Shown in pieces: positions 11,442 through 23,974 of a stretch of DNA of 64,000 bases. Location of the stretch: positions 62,001 through 126,000 of the forward strand of contig LUGG01000009.1 of assembly GCA_001683735.1 (NCBI GenBank), given 5' to 3'. This stretch comes from Grifola frondosa (lineage: Eukaryota > Basidiomycota > Agaricomycetes > Polyporales > Grifolaceae). The notes under the pieces were generated by a model that did no database searches, was not told the origin of the DNA, and saw only the letters and a list, made by a program, of their open reading frames with translations. Each line of letters opens with the position of its first letter. Positions within the stretch are counted from its first letter, which is position 1. Both the position numbers and the translations under genes were made by a program.

Positions 11442-14400
11442 ATGAAGTTCAGGTGCGTGTACCTGCTCATTTAGCGGTCCTGGTGAGTCTGAAGGGATCC
11501 CAAGTTCATCACTCAAATTCAATGCTGTGGCTGAGTGGTGGGACGAATACATTTCGTGAGTCATACTTCGTTTCGTTTCATCATACCTAGCGTCATTAAT
11601 ATCCTTTAGCTACGAGGCATTGAAGAAGCATGTGTACCAGCTGGAGAAGCAGCAGGCGGGACTGCGGGAGTCGTTCCATGACCTCGAGGCGAACGAGCGG
11701 ACTTCTCTCATCATCAATGCTGACACTGTATCGACCGACTCCTTCTTCATACCCCTCCTTGACCGGGAATTGAAGAAAATATGCCTGTTTTACGAAACGG
11801 AAGAGCAGAGGTTGCTGGACGATGTTGCGGCATTGGAACGGCTCGTCCAGCAGCAGGAAGAGGTCGGGCCGGATGCCGGGCATCAGTATGAAGACATGGA
11901 TGATGATGATGAAGAGGAAGACGACGAGTTCGACATCCACAGTCCATCAGCTAGTCGGGATAACACACTCTCGCCTTCACGCCAGCGCCGTCACTCGAGG
12001 TCCGTTAGTATCGGGACAGGGATTGCCTCAGGTGAGCTTCATCGCTATCTGTAACAACTCCCGTTTACGATATAATTTTATTTAGGAAGCAATAAGAAGC
12101 CGGACAATCGCAGGTCGCGCGGCTATAGCGTGTCATCCGAGGACCACAACGACCTCGAAGTTAGTGTGGCCTCCCTGCGTTCCTCCACGCATGGCGATCT
12201 CCTCGTACCTCCGCAGGGTTCGGTACGGGAAAGAGGAGAGTCTCTAAGCAAGTCTCCCCTCATCAAGGCGCGTGCGCTAGCGAGCAAATTGAACTTCATG
12301 AAGGACAATGCGACCTCCTTGCAACCGGACACGGTATGGAATGCGCAGAACAACTACGCGTGGGACGTCCAACTACTATTCAAGCGCAGGATCACCAATC
12401 TCTATGTCTCTGTATCATCACTCAAGTCGTACATTGAGCTGAACTATGCGGGTTTCCGCAAAATCCTCAAAAAGTACGTCCCCGAAATTTCTTAAAGTTA
12501 TTACACGCCTGACTTCATGCACAATGTAGATACGACAAAGTAACCGACAGTAACCTGCAGGATCGCTATTTACATGATGTCGTCGAACAAGCTACGCCCT
12601 TCGTGCCAGAGGCCAAAGACAGGCTCAACAATAGCATTGCCTTGCTGCTAGACCTGTACGCCAAGTGCGTTACGCACGGGGATCATTTCGAGGCGAGGCG
12701 ACAATTGAAGCTGCATCAGCGTGAACACATTGCATGGGAGCGTGATACCGTCTGGCGTCAGATGATCGGGCAGGCGCGGCGGGGTGAAGCGGATGGCGGT
12801 ACGGCGGTGCTAGGTGGCAGTCTAGTCGCTGAGGCTGAGAAGGGTCTGCTCGACGTGCATACGCCCGCGGGACACTTCAAGCTCACCCTTAAGCAGTTGT
12901 ATCTGCTTGTCTCAGTCATTGTTTTCGTCGTGCTGTTGAATGTGCGTGTCGTAGCGGGCGAAGAGGCCAATAGGTGCCTGGCCGTCCTGGTCTTCGCGAC
13001 GATATTGTGGGCGACGGAGGCCATCCCGCTTTTCGTAACCTCGACCCTTGTTCCTCTCCTATTGGTCATCCTGCGCGTCATTCGAGATCGTGAGGGAGAG
13101 CCTTTGGGCGCTGTCGCTGCTACAAAGTGCGTTCTAAATGTTTATTGGATAGTCTCCGCTCATAGTGGATCAGATTCGTGTTTTCGGTCATGTTCTCGCC
13201 AACGATCATGCTACTCATCGGCGGTTTCACCATCGCCTCGGCACTCAGCAAGACTGCCATAGATCGCATTCTAATCACGAAGGTGCTCAGTCTCGCCGGG
13301 ACGCGACCACGGACTGTCCTTCTCGCCTTCATGGGGGTAGCATGCTTTGCTAGTATGTGGATAAGGTAATGCGGCTTGTGCAAGTCCCGATGCAACCACT
13401 TGCTAACGTCTTCCAATGCAGCAACGTAGCCGCACCTACGCTATGTTTTACTCTTATTCAGGTAAATTCATACCTATTTCTCGGGCGCTGCCGACGACGC
13501 TGATATCATTTCAAGCCGATATTGAGAACTCTTCCTCCAAAGTCTTCGTTTGCGCCCTGTTTGATAGTGAGTCTTTTCCTGAGATATTACTCCTACAGCA
13601 CTCACCATATCCTCGCCACTATGTAGCTTGGTATCGCTTTAGCAGCAAACATCGGTGGCCAAAGTTCTCCTATTTCGTCACCGCAGAATTTGATTGCTAT
13701 TGGGGAAATGGACCCCCAACTTGACTGGGGTAGCTGGTTTGTAGTCTCGCTCCCAGTTTCCGCGATCTCTATACTCCTTATTTGGGGTCTCCTGCTCTTG
13801 AGTTATCACCCCGCCCGATCCCCCGATGGTGAGGGTGACATCGAGATCAAACCTATCCGAGCCACCAAGGAGAAGTTCACCGTGAAGCAGTACTGGGTGT
13901 CGTTCGTATGTCTCGTCACGATTGCACTTTGGTGCATCGCGCATTCGATCCAGGACATAATAGGTGATATGGGCATCATTGCGATTCTGCCCATCATCGC
14001 ATTTTTCGGGACGGGCGTGCTGAAGAAGGTGAGAATTCACACACTGCAATCTCACTAAATGTCAATGACGATTTCACAGGATGATTTCGAGCAATTTTTG
14101 TGGACCGTCGTCTTCATCGCTATGGGAGGAATTGCGCTAGGAAATGGTGTGACTTCTAGCGGGTTGCTGGAGGTTCTGGGCGATGGGATCCGTGATATCA
14201 TTGACGGCCTTTCCCTGAACACGGTTGTTCTTGTGCTGTCCGTTATTGTTTTGGTGAGTCGCAATGGCTATCCTTTCAAGGTGAAAAACTGAATGATTGC
14301 CCGCTTTCAGATCGTTTCCACCTTCATAAGTCATACTATTGCAAGCGTCCTGCTCGTCCCAATTGCGAAGGAAGTAGGAAAGAGTATGGAGGGTGATCGG

Positions 14401-14776
14401 TCAAATCTTCTGATCTTCATCACTGGCTTGATTTGTTCTACTGGCATGGGAATGCCCGTTTCTGGATTCCCAAACCAGACAGCGTATGTGTCGTATTTGT
14501 GTCCTTGTGGTCAAACTGAGGCTCACTTTTCGTTAGTGCGACTCAGGAGGATGACATGGGTCAACCTTATCTCTCTAATATTGATTTCCTGAAGAATGGT
14601 GTACCTGCAAGTATCATTGCAACGGTGGTATGTCTTTTGGTGTTATACAACGTACTGTGCTCACCCACCGTTCAATTAGGTTGTGGCTACAGTTGGCTTC
14701 CTGCTCATGCAGGCTATCGGGTGAGTCGTTTGACATTGGTATTCGTCCGTTTGTTGACCGCGACTGCAGCCTCTGA
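11442..14776 (+). CDS. SPX-domain anion (phosphate) transporter of the Pho87/Pho90/Pho91 type
   Basis: Low-affinity phosphate transport or sensing at the plasma or vacuolar membrane is the known role of this SPX-SLC13 fusion family. A tiny first exon encodes MKFS (11442-11452). It splices to SSLKFNAVAEWWDEYIS (exon from 11505) and then YEALKKHVYQLEKQ, a canonical SPX start. An acidic and Ser/Arg-rich linker follows (MDDDDEEEDDEFD). The SPX end is SYIELNYAGFRKILKKYDK. The SLC13 part has about 11-12 hydrophobic segments, with family-typical stretches ATEAIPLFVTS, FSPTIMLLIGGF, WISNVAAPTLCF, GGQSSPISSPQNLIAIGEM, MPVSGFPNQTA and a final VATVGFLLMQAIGL. All splice junctions I checked keep frame, so this gene seems free of indels. 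The stop TGA is at 14774-14776. The neighbour on the right is convergent. Substrate is inferred from the family. Confidence 0.93.
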
Positions 14777-15132
14777 CCTTGTTATCATTTCTGCTTTTGG
14801 ACTCCATACATGTAGTCGCTCTTGTTGTGATATATATATTCGTAGATGCTCTTGCAATTTCATTGAACATTGTATTTGGACCGTCGACATTGTATATTGC
14901 ATCGATAGGTACAGCCGGAACAAGTAGGAGTTTAGATGAAGCACAGTATCGCGTACAGATGAAGATTAGACAGTACATCGTTACATCGTAAATCAATCGT
15001 GATAGGTCGTAAAGTGCATCACTGTCGTAAAGATCAAGCAGAGCAAGTAAATGTGCAAAATAGATATTTATATAGAGGAGTAGTGGTCCGCAAGAAATTT
15101 TACCGAAATGAGACAACAAAAATTCGGGAATG

Positions 15133-17202
15133 CTATGGTCTCCATCCAGAGCCTCTTCCCGCCACTTTACGTAGCATCACACGTACCACAACTGCGCATA
15201 CACCGAGGCCGACAAGGAACACATACGATGGCAAGTCTGATATTGAAGCCGGTTCATCATCCGGATCGGAGGTGGTCGAAAATATACCGGAAGGAAAATT
15301 CAATCCTTGTAAAGTGGTTGGCAAAAGGGTCGAAGGGAGCGATAACAAAGAAGAACCGAGACTGGAACTGGTCGCTGCGGGAGAAACTCCTTTATCCCCT
15401 TGTGTAACACTCAGGTCTTCTTGGGCTGGACACCGGCCTTCTTTCTCCGTCCCAGAAGTAAATTTGTCAGCTTTGCGCTCGGGGTCGTTCTCCCGTCGTT
15501 CTAGCTCAGCAACTTTTTGTTCAACAACTTCCAGTCGCCTACGGAAGCTATCCACCAAAGTTCGAGTGGCCGCCAATTCAGCTTCCAGTCCTTGTTCCCG
15601 GGTATCTTCGGGATCCACGGTCTGTGCGTCGGCATCAATTTTCGCCGCTTTCTCAAGAGTCTGTGCTGTAGCCTCTTGGTCCCGCAGGGGTGCCTGTAAG
15701 ATAGATTCCGCGGCGTCTGAAGTAGGGGTGAAGATGGCCGTCACGACTCGTCGGTCTCCCCTGCCTCTCGCACCACTCCCTTTACCACTCCCCCTTCGGC
15801 ACCCTGGTCCTAATACAGTCATTGAACCCTCCAGACTGTCGCCGTCGAGTGCTGTCTCCCCAATATGCTTCACGGTCACGCCAGGCGCCAAATCCATCGC
15901 TTCCCACGCGCGAGCGCCCCATGAAGCTGTCGTCGGAATGTGCGGGGACTCTGACGCAGCAAGTAGCGCCTCCATAGAGGGCTCTTCCATTCCGATCATA
16001 ACTCCAGTGCTGATCGGAGGAGTAGGAAAGGCCTCCGATCCGTAGGGCTCGGGCTCCTGATTGCATCCTCCTCCATGGAACGTTTCTCTCGCAACCAGCG
16101 TCCAGCAGTCGTGCGCTCCTGATCGCCGTCGAAACCACTTTCTGAGCTGAAGCTCCCGCTACGTTCGAATGTCGCCACCATGCCGCGCACCCTTCCATTG
16201 CGGGAAGCCTTCACATGATGAAACTTGTCTGCATCTTCACCGTCACTAGCGAAAGACTCGATTGAGCTAGAGGACGAGTTGTATTGCGCATTGGCAAAAA
16301 TGCGAGATGGCCTGGGAGGGGAGCCTGAATCTGGAGAATGCGAGTTCGCAGCGTCCGGACCCCATATACGGCCTTTGAGTACATTCTGGCGCAGGTTACG
16401 TGATGCTGCTAGAAGAGCTTCGCGCCATCTCTTCGTCATGCCCATGCTATTGTGATCAACCAGTCAGCATAGTTAGGAATATAGACGACGGGTATGCATG
16501 GATTCACCCTTCCAAGTCTTCTTCATTCAGCCTCAAGAACATGCGGCCACCAATCCTCGCATCTTTCACAAATGCAGCGATATCCTTCGCAATGGGAAAG
16601 GGAAGCGCAACTTGATCATCCTCACCAGAATGAGTATGCAGAGTAACGCGGAGAGCGGTGACGAGATAGGAGGATAATTGAGAAGGAGTCCACAGTTTCG
16701 GATTAGACGGCAAATCCTCCAATGTAGCGGTAGGATGTGGAGTTGTGTCGAAGAGAGGAATCAAAGGTAAAGTCTCGGCACGTCTGCTATGTCGCGACGG
16801 TGCGCAAGTCTCGTCTGCACTTACGTAGCCGCCTCTGCCGTTATCAGGAACGGGGCCGTTCCCTGCCCGAGTGTGGCTTTGGAAGGAAGGCGGAACGGGG
16901 AGAGGTCGAGGAGCCGAACGAGGTGATTCAGAGGTGGAATTCAGCGACTTCGAAAGCCTGTGTCCTTTATGTTCCGACGTCCGATTGTGGCTGGGAGATA
17001 GGGGTATATAGTAGTGATGAGTTGCATTGACGTTGTGTCCAGATGAATTTGAACGCGAAAGGAGTGCAGTAGACGTCGTCCTGATAGCGTACGGATGAGG
17101 ATTTGGCTTCAACGCCGGATCACGCTTTGTGGGCGACGAAGGGGTATAGCCCAGAGATGGTGCTCGGGAAGGTGGAGTAGGCAGAGTGCGAGTAGTAGCC
17201 AT
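15133..17202 (-). CDS. SAM-domain protein with coiled coil and C-terminal membrane anchor
   Basis: Function not established. The start MATTRTLPTP (17202) opens about 150 disordered Ser/Pro-rich residues. A SAM-like domain follows: PKLWTPSQLSSYLVTALR is the entry, and RMFLRLNEEDLEG splices (intron 16447-16502, approximately) to MGMTKRWREALLAASRNLR. A conserved-looking VLKGRIWG comes next. Then a disordered middle, a Glu/Arg-rich coiled coil (EQGLEAELAATRTLVDSFRR and VEQKVAELERR), and one hydrophobic segment near the C-terminus, YVFLVGLGVCAVVVRVML, followed by a basic tail. One frame change is needed near 16052-16070. The order fits a tail-anchored scaffold that oligomerises through SAM and coiled coil, which is inference. 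I recall similar proteins in other basidiomycetes but no name. Confidence 0.75.
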
Positions 17203-20200
17203 GTTATAGAGAGTGTGAGCGGACTGAGATTGGGGAGAAGTGTCGTCGGAAGATCAACACATTGAAAAGAAACGTCGAGCGAGTAAATCTCTAATTGCCT
17301 CACGTATTCACACAAGTCGAAGACTCACACGAGTACAACTATAGATCAAATGCGCTGCGAAGACGTGCTGTTCAGATTTTCTACCAGACTCAGCCGCGAA
17401 GCGAGGCGCGGTATCTAGAAGATATTGTGGAACTTTAGACTGGACTCATTCAGCGAAATGACATCTTGGGTGCGATCATACCTCCAAAAGGTAACAAAAA
17501 GTTCTGCCTGTCGTCTAACGAATGAACTCCTCGCCGTTCGGTATCGTGATCCCGGGTCGAAGTTGAGTCGCGTTCGCCGACGGTACGCGACGGTAATGGC
17601 GTCGAACAGAGGTGGTACTGTCACGAGGCCTCTGACGCGTGACATTCCTTACGATGTCACAGTTGTTGACTTTGCTTCCGTTACTGGCACTTGGATTCAA
17701 CTTGGATTTACTCGAGGCTCGTGAGTTAAAGTAGCAAATCTACACTGTTCTTACTCCAGCAGTACTGACAACGGTTTTCAGGTAAAGGCAGAACCCATGA
17801 TACATTCATGAGTTCACTTCAACGCCGCCGCCCACGTTGCAGTCACTTCCTTTTCGTAATGCGCTCTCGGGGAGCTCAAAGTTAAAACTCAATCCTCCTA
17901 TCAAATGACCTTTCTATGGTATACTATTGCTCCGGTAAGTTTATTCATACACATTTGAACGTTCCAGAGCTTTCCGCACACTTCCCCACTTCCCATCCAT
18001 CCCCATCCCCGTCCCGTAACATGTGTTGGACTCGTGGAGGCGAACAAGAAGCCTGTGAAGGACGAGAATACTGTCAGATCACCTGCAGTTCTCTCATCCT
18101 TTACTTCGAGTATTTCCTGTCGGAAGCGTGGCGTTCATCTATGCGCCCATGAATGCCGCCACAACATATTAAATTTAATGTTCGACCGGTTACATGCTTC
18201 GTGCATCCTGCCGTCGACATTAATACACTTTGAGTTCTCGTTCAAGTGTGCGGTAATAGTGCTAGTCCAGAACCATGCTGCAATGCTCCAAATGGTGTCT
18301 ACTCCTTCACTCCGCCTGTGGAATCCTCTACTGGGCGAGCCCTCCCTGTACGATTAATAGCCACACCGGGTCTAAATGAAACTTTGATATAGAATTCTCT
18401 TTTTGTGTTCTCAGGACAAGCGGTCGCACACTTCGGTGACCGTGGTCACGCGATAGCTAAAAGAAGCAATATCGCGAGTCCCTCTACTTCCCCCCTTCTC
18501 CGCACATATACACGCCATTTGACCCTGCTGTGATAGCATCCCTTCGGCACGGACCCGGGTCAACTTTGCTGTTGACCTCATACCTGCTCTGAAGATCGCC
18601 TGACCACCCCACTGGCCTGCCGAACACCTGGGTAGCTGAAGTCGCTAGGAACAATTTGTCCTTTTTTGTACGATGTCTCCAACTGAATTGGCTTGTCGTG
18701 GATGGCGCGTCAGCGCATGAGAAGGTGGCTTTACATGGTTTCGTGGCGCTGGCATTTCGAATATGGGTCGAAACAGTTGCGGCCCGCTGGTCACCTCACC
18801 AGATCGGTACTGCCTCACGGCCTTCCGCTGTCAGCGCAGGGACCTAGACAAGCGGATGTTCTCTCGGTGAGAGTGAGGATCTGGAGTACTCATCGTTAAT
18901 ATTCAAGTGGCCTGCGCGGTGACCAAGTTGTCTTATCCATTCATCGCTGACTTTCTGTACAGTGATCCTCGACGGGAAGCCGTACCTCCGCGATGGGCTT
19001 AGCCACTTTGATCAGGTGCGCTCCCCGAGTTGTCTTTCCTCCGCTCATTTAGTTCAGCCTGAAAGATCATTATCAGTGAAGTTAATTGTTCCAAGTATGA
19101 AGCCTTTTCCGTAATACGAAACTATTCTTAGCCTTGCGGTCCCTCTCGTGCTCCTCAGATACCTGATACGGAGCCCATGGAATTATCAAAGAAGACGTCG
19201 CAGCAGATCTCCGTAGCATAATAAACTCAAGCAACAGCCTCCGACGTACAAGGGAGCTCTCATATATGGGCCACGACATGAAATTTCCCATCCAAGAGCA
19301 AGGCATAATTTAAAAGAGGTCCGTTGTGCCCAGGCTCGAGCAGCAGCGGGTCGTATTAGGCTGGATCACCAAGTTCATAACTTTCAGGACGGAGGCACGC
19401 TGAACACTTAGCCGGTCCACGAACAACGACATACTGCGCGCACTGGAAGTTGCTCTGCATTTGGAATCATGGCCTTGTGGCGTCGTCAGTGATTAAGGCG
19501 TTTAGCAGCGGCTGACCCTCAGTACCCGTCCTGATGACTATCATATGCTCAAAGGCTTTCTAACAAGTCTGCGGCAGGAGTTACTGCCAACCACGGGGTA
19601 GAGTCCCCGCCTGACGTGAGATCATGATATCCATGCGGACACATTCCAAACTAACGCGCCAACGCACTGTGGCTTTGGCTTGCGGCACCAGAACCGGCTG
19701 CGCCCTGTTAGTCGACTGCGTCAGCAATACAGACTAATACGACTCTCCTTGTGTGTCGCGTTCCTCGAGTCGAGTCTGATAATTTGATCATGAGGCGGGG
19801 GCGATCAAAGCGGCTTGAGTTCCTGTGGTAACGCGAGCCTATATATCGCGTGACGATACCCCGAACAGAAGGTTCGCTTGGAAATCCCGCAACGCGCATG
19901 TCCCACTGGTATGGAATCGCTGCTTGAGAAGACGTAGCTAGCGCCGACATCAGGTGTCAGGTTTCCAGTCGTGGTCACAACGTTATCAGATGTGTCCCTC
20001 GATGCCCAGAATAGACTAGCAGATTACACGGAGGCACACCACGCCACACTAATCAAGAATAGCTACGTAAGTATGAATTCGAAAGCACGCGTAACGTTGT
20101 CGAAATTGAAGCAGGCTATAAGTTATCGAGAAGCAAACAACGTGCAAAATATCCGAGCTAATTACCGCCAACGAATCACTCGGGAACAATTGGTACAGGA

Positions 20201-20213
20201 TGTGCATTTAACT
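17203..20213. other. Gene-poor 3 kb stretch
   Basis: The left end holds the presumed promoter of the SAM-domain gene. Further right I find only short frames with no conserved motif (for example 17425-17724, 18034-18357 and 19708-19950 on either strand). I see no tRNA cloverleaf, terminal repeats or transposase signature. It may be decayed transposon DNA or a non-coding transcription unit; the sequence alone does not say. Confidence 0.4.
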
Positions 20214-22222
20214 TTACCAGGGCCGCCAAGCGTGCTTTGAGGCGTCGGGAGGCGTGCGAGCTTCGCCCGTACAGCAATGTGATGACTGACTGGTGATAAT
20301 ACCATTTTGGGCGGTCGGTCGCGAACGGAGGTACTGCTCATCATCCGGCGTCGGTACCACTTTGTCGCTAGCAGTGTGCGCGTCGAGGGATGACGATGGG
20401 GGAGAGGACAGCCGAGAGACGTACGCTTCTCGGTCTCGGGGAACGGAGTGATGCAGTGAAGACGCTGCAATGGAGGAACTGCTATCACGCCCGTGCCTCA
20501 GCGGCGGCAAAGACGACGGGGGCAGCGCAGCACTGGCGCTCAGCGGTGTGCGAAGAGACGGAAGCCGGGCGTTAGCGAACGACATATCTGACCTGCGAGC
20601 CGTCAGCGACTTAGCCTGCGACTAATACAATTATATGCACTCACACTTTGTACGCAGGCTCTGCGAGACTGTGCCGCCTCTGCAGCGGTGCGTCCGCATC
20701 ATCGACAGACTGCAGCCTGCGCAGCACAGCGAGAGAGTCGCTGTGCTGCGCGTCCTGCAAGTTGTCCATCGCAGAGATCGGAGGCAGATGGAACGCGTCC
20801 CGCGCTCCATTCTCTGTCGCCGACTCGGTGGTTGGATCGGGGGGAGCGTGATAGTGTCGCGCTCGTGTTCCGATGGATGTGATATCGGCGGGCGCCCCGT
20901 TGCCGCCGGCCGTGATGGTGGGGAGACGTCGATGACGCTCAGGCCGTGCGATGCAGCGAAACGCGAGGCCGTGGAGGATAGCGGGCTGGGGTATGGAGAG
21001 AAACGGACGTTGCCCAAGGTCTCGAACGAGGGCGAGTTCCGCCGCGCGGAGACATGGCCGTGGTGGAAGCCGGACGCGGTCATCGATGTCGGCGAGACAT
21101 ACGCGCGCTCGACATACGGGACGTGCAGCATGACGGGGGAGTCGCTCTGTGGCTGGTGCGTCTGGCGGCTGGCCGCTTCGGCATTGAATCGATTAGGTTG
21201 TGTCGCAAACGTGTGCGACATGATGAGCGTGCCGTGTGCCGACATGGGTTCGATAGGGCTTGACGGAGACCTCTGTGCGTCCTGCCTGATGACCGCCCAA
21301 TCGTGCCTTGCATCCGCAGGCAGGTTTGCGTGTGCGTTGCGGCGCGCGCACGTCGCTTTCCGGTGCCTGGTTTTATAATTTGCCCGTACGCTGGGTGGTC
21401 GGGCGATAGGCACGTACTCGGGAAGGTTGGCCTGACGCAGAGCATCAGCCGTGTCATGCATACATTATCGTGCTTCGGAAAGACACTCACCCAAATAGGG
21501 GATGAGATCGTGGCGGATAGGCCAAGCAACCCTGAACCTCGGATAAGCCACTGATAGATATGTGTTGCATGTCAGTAACTCACCGACGCGCCAGACGGAG
21601 GGCAATCTCGAAGGGCATCCATGTACCCTGGATCTTAAGGTAGCCGCCTCGAACTCTACGAAGCTGAGCGGCGAGGTCAGGCTGTGAGTCAATAATTTTG
21701 ACAATATCCGCTGCGAACAAGGGCGTTGAGGTACATTGGTGAGCAACAAGTGGAATGCGTAATTTACCCTTGGAATTCCCCAACGCTATACGATCGGAAC
21801 AATCAGCACCCAACACAGAGAGTTTTCTGCGAAATAATATATACCTTTCCAGATTCCAGTCCAGAGAACATACCCGTCGTCCATGTCGAGCATGATCCAC
21901 TGTCCATTCAATGGGTATTCGTACACAGGTCTGTCATTCAGCCGCAACGGATTATTGGAGGTTCCTCATAGTCTCTGAATATCCGACGACTCACATATAA
22001 CCACGCGGGTCATTACTAGTAATATATCGCGCTTTGGTAACGTGATGCTCTGCGCTGGCATACGGACGAAATCTGGGCCCGACGCTGGCAGGTTCGGAAC
22101 CGGGGGAGGGCAGAGGGTCCTACAGACGTTTAGTCGAGAGTAAGAAGGATTTGAACATGTTTTACGCTTACTAGCAGTAGACCAGACGACATGTTCGCGG
22201 AACGATTGGATCCAAGGGCCAT
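20214..22222 (-). CDS. APSES/KilA-N transcription factor
   Basis: Nuclear DNA-binding regulator. The start MALGSNRS (22222), or an internal Met at 22192, leads through short introns to NDPRGYIPVYEYPLNGQWIM and then DDGYVLWTGIWKALGNSKAD. VKIIDSQPDLAAQLRRVRGG and YLKIQGTWMPFEIALRLARR follow, then VAWPIRHDLIP and PTFPSTCLSPDHPAYGQ. This is a complete APSES (KilA-N fold) DNA-binding domain. The rest is Ser/Pro/His-rich and disordered, ending HAWRPW. No ankyrin repeats follow, so it is closer to the Xbp1/StuA-like group than to Swi6/Mbp1. Two single-base indels are inferred, near 21339-21350 (just after GKRRAR) and near 20825-20833. The last intron uses a GTGAGT donor near 20645. Target genes unknown. 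Confidence 0.9.
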
Positions 22223-23974
22223 TGAGCTGAAACTAAGGGAGCAGGAAAACAAGCGAGGACCGCACGCGTTTTAATGTGCTTCTGCGACTACGGAGGGTTT
22301 AGACTCAGCCAGGCATATATATATGATACGGACATCAAGTTGTAGCTTACGGCTAATTCGAGGATCCGAGCCTCGCGCAGTGATGGAAAAGGTCTGAGTG
22401 CGCGATCTGTGGGTAAATGCTAATTTGAAAGGCTGAAGAGGGATGCGTTGGCGCGAAGAGAGGAGCGTTCAACACTGAAGTACTCCATGTACATATACCC
22501 GCGGAGTCGGATATTTAACATGATTTTTTGATCAATAGAGTCCGAAGTGGGCATGTTAAACTCCTCCCAACGGTCGCCGAGCCATTTGATTCCATTAGAA
22601 TTCTGGCCGGAACTGCAACGCCCGTTTCGGGATGGCTGGGTTGACAAATGAGGTACCGAGCCTCGGCTCCCTCGGTTAGATATAGAAAGGGCAGTGATCA
22701 AAGATGGTGCTGGAGATTCATCTGCAAATTTCGAAGCGGGTCCGGGTCTTCGCGGGATACTTACGCTATGGGACTGACTGCCGTCCCGGCTCGACAGGAC
22801 CAATTTCAGGCATTGCAGAGTCGAAGCCGCACTCGGGTTAAATGATTACACTCCGACGTCGATTTTCACGGGAGCGGTGGGTTCGCACGACCACCAAAAA
22901 AAGAGCAAATTAGACCCAGAAAATGGGGCAAAGAAATACAATGACGTGATGCCATGAAGCAGGGTTTTTTCAAATGCGCGGGACGCGAAAGGGAGCAAAG
23001 CCGAATGCCGGGTGCTGACTTTGTGCGGGCTTAACGACCGGATGTGACCGATCTGGGGGATGTCAGGACGTGCTGGACTGTGTCAGGTCGGGAGAGCGGA
23101 TTCAACCGAACGAGTCCGAGCTTTAAGCTGTATTGCCGTAGTGTGGCGAGCACGCGGTGCGCACTGGATGTGCGCCGCAGCATGAGCCAAGTGCGCGCCA
23201 CTGCGCGCCACGGTGTAGTTATCGGAAAGGGAGTGAGAAAGACAAGCCCTGGATGGGCTGCATGTAACCCCATGAGCGCAGCCAAGTTAGAGTTGAAAAT
23301 TGGCTAATCACCTAGGTTGTCGGGTTGTGAGGATTTCGCTTCTAGCCTCTTCTAGCGTCCCTCGGAAATACAGCGGTCCGGGCGTCCACACGCGGGGAAC
23401 GGACAGTTGTGACGCTGCATCACGGTGTGACATTGCCGCCTTCCATATTTGGTGTCATGGCAGCCACGCCCCTTGATTCCTCGATCAGTTGCAGATCGCT
23501 CAGCCTCGAGGTCGCCTCGACAGCGAAGGCTGAAATACGTCACGAGGCGGTATGAGCCTGGGAAAATCCAGAAAAAAATGCGATAATCGTGGGTGTGCCT
23601 TGATCACGTTTTTCCCTCTTGGTGCGGTCCCGAAACTGCATGGCCCGGTCCCGAAACCGTGTGAAGCTCACACCCCTCCCCGCCATCTGCAAGGCACACG
23701 CAGCGGTGGCTGGGTCTCCATGCGCTCCCACATTCTCGCTTCTTGTCCGCAACTCAGCAATCACAAATAGCAGCTCAACAAAGATGAGAAACGTACGTGC
23801 CAGTCAACGAGCAATCCGGACTTTCTCCCGAGATCGCAGCAGCGCGTCGTTTATCAGGCACACTGAACATAAGTAGTCCACATCAACTACACATCACATC
23901 CATCACATACTTCTGCGCCCCGCACTGGCGACATTACTATCAGGAAGCTGATCGAACTCCTCCGTCGTCAATAC
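22223..23974. other. Spacer between the APSES factor and ornithine decarboxylase
   Basis: Likely promoter and leader of the APSES gene on the left and 3' flank of ornithine decarboxylase on the right. A 127-codon minus frame at 22803-22420 is Ser/Arg-rich and lies upstream of the APSES start. It could be an untranslated leader or a missed exon. An 11-base motif GGTCCCGAAAC occurs twice within about 35 bases near 23626-23658. Confidence 0.35.

Noticed and set aside
19440..19640. Possible tRNA-like B-box near GGGTAGAGTCCCC
   Set aside because: No acceptor stem, anticodon arm or matching A-box could be paired around it.
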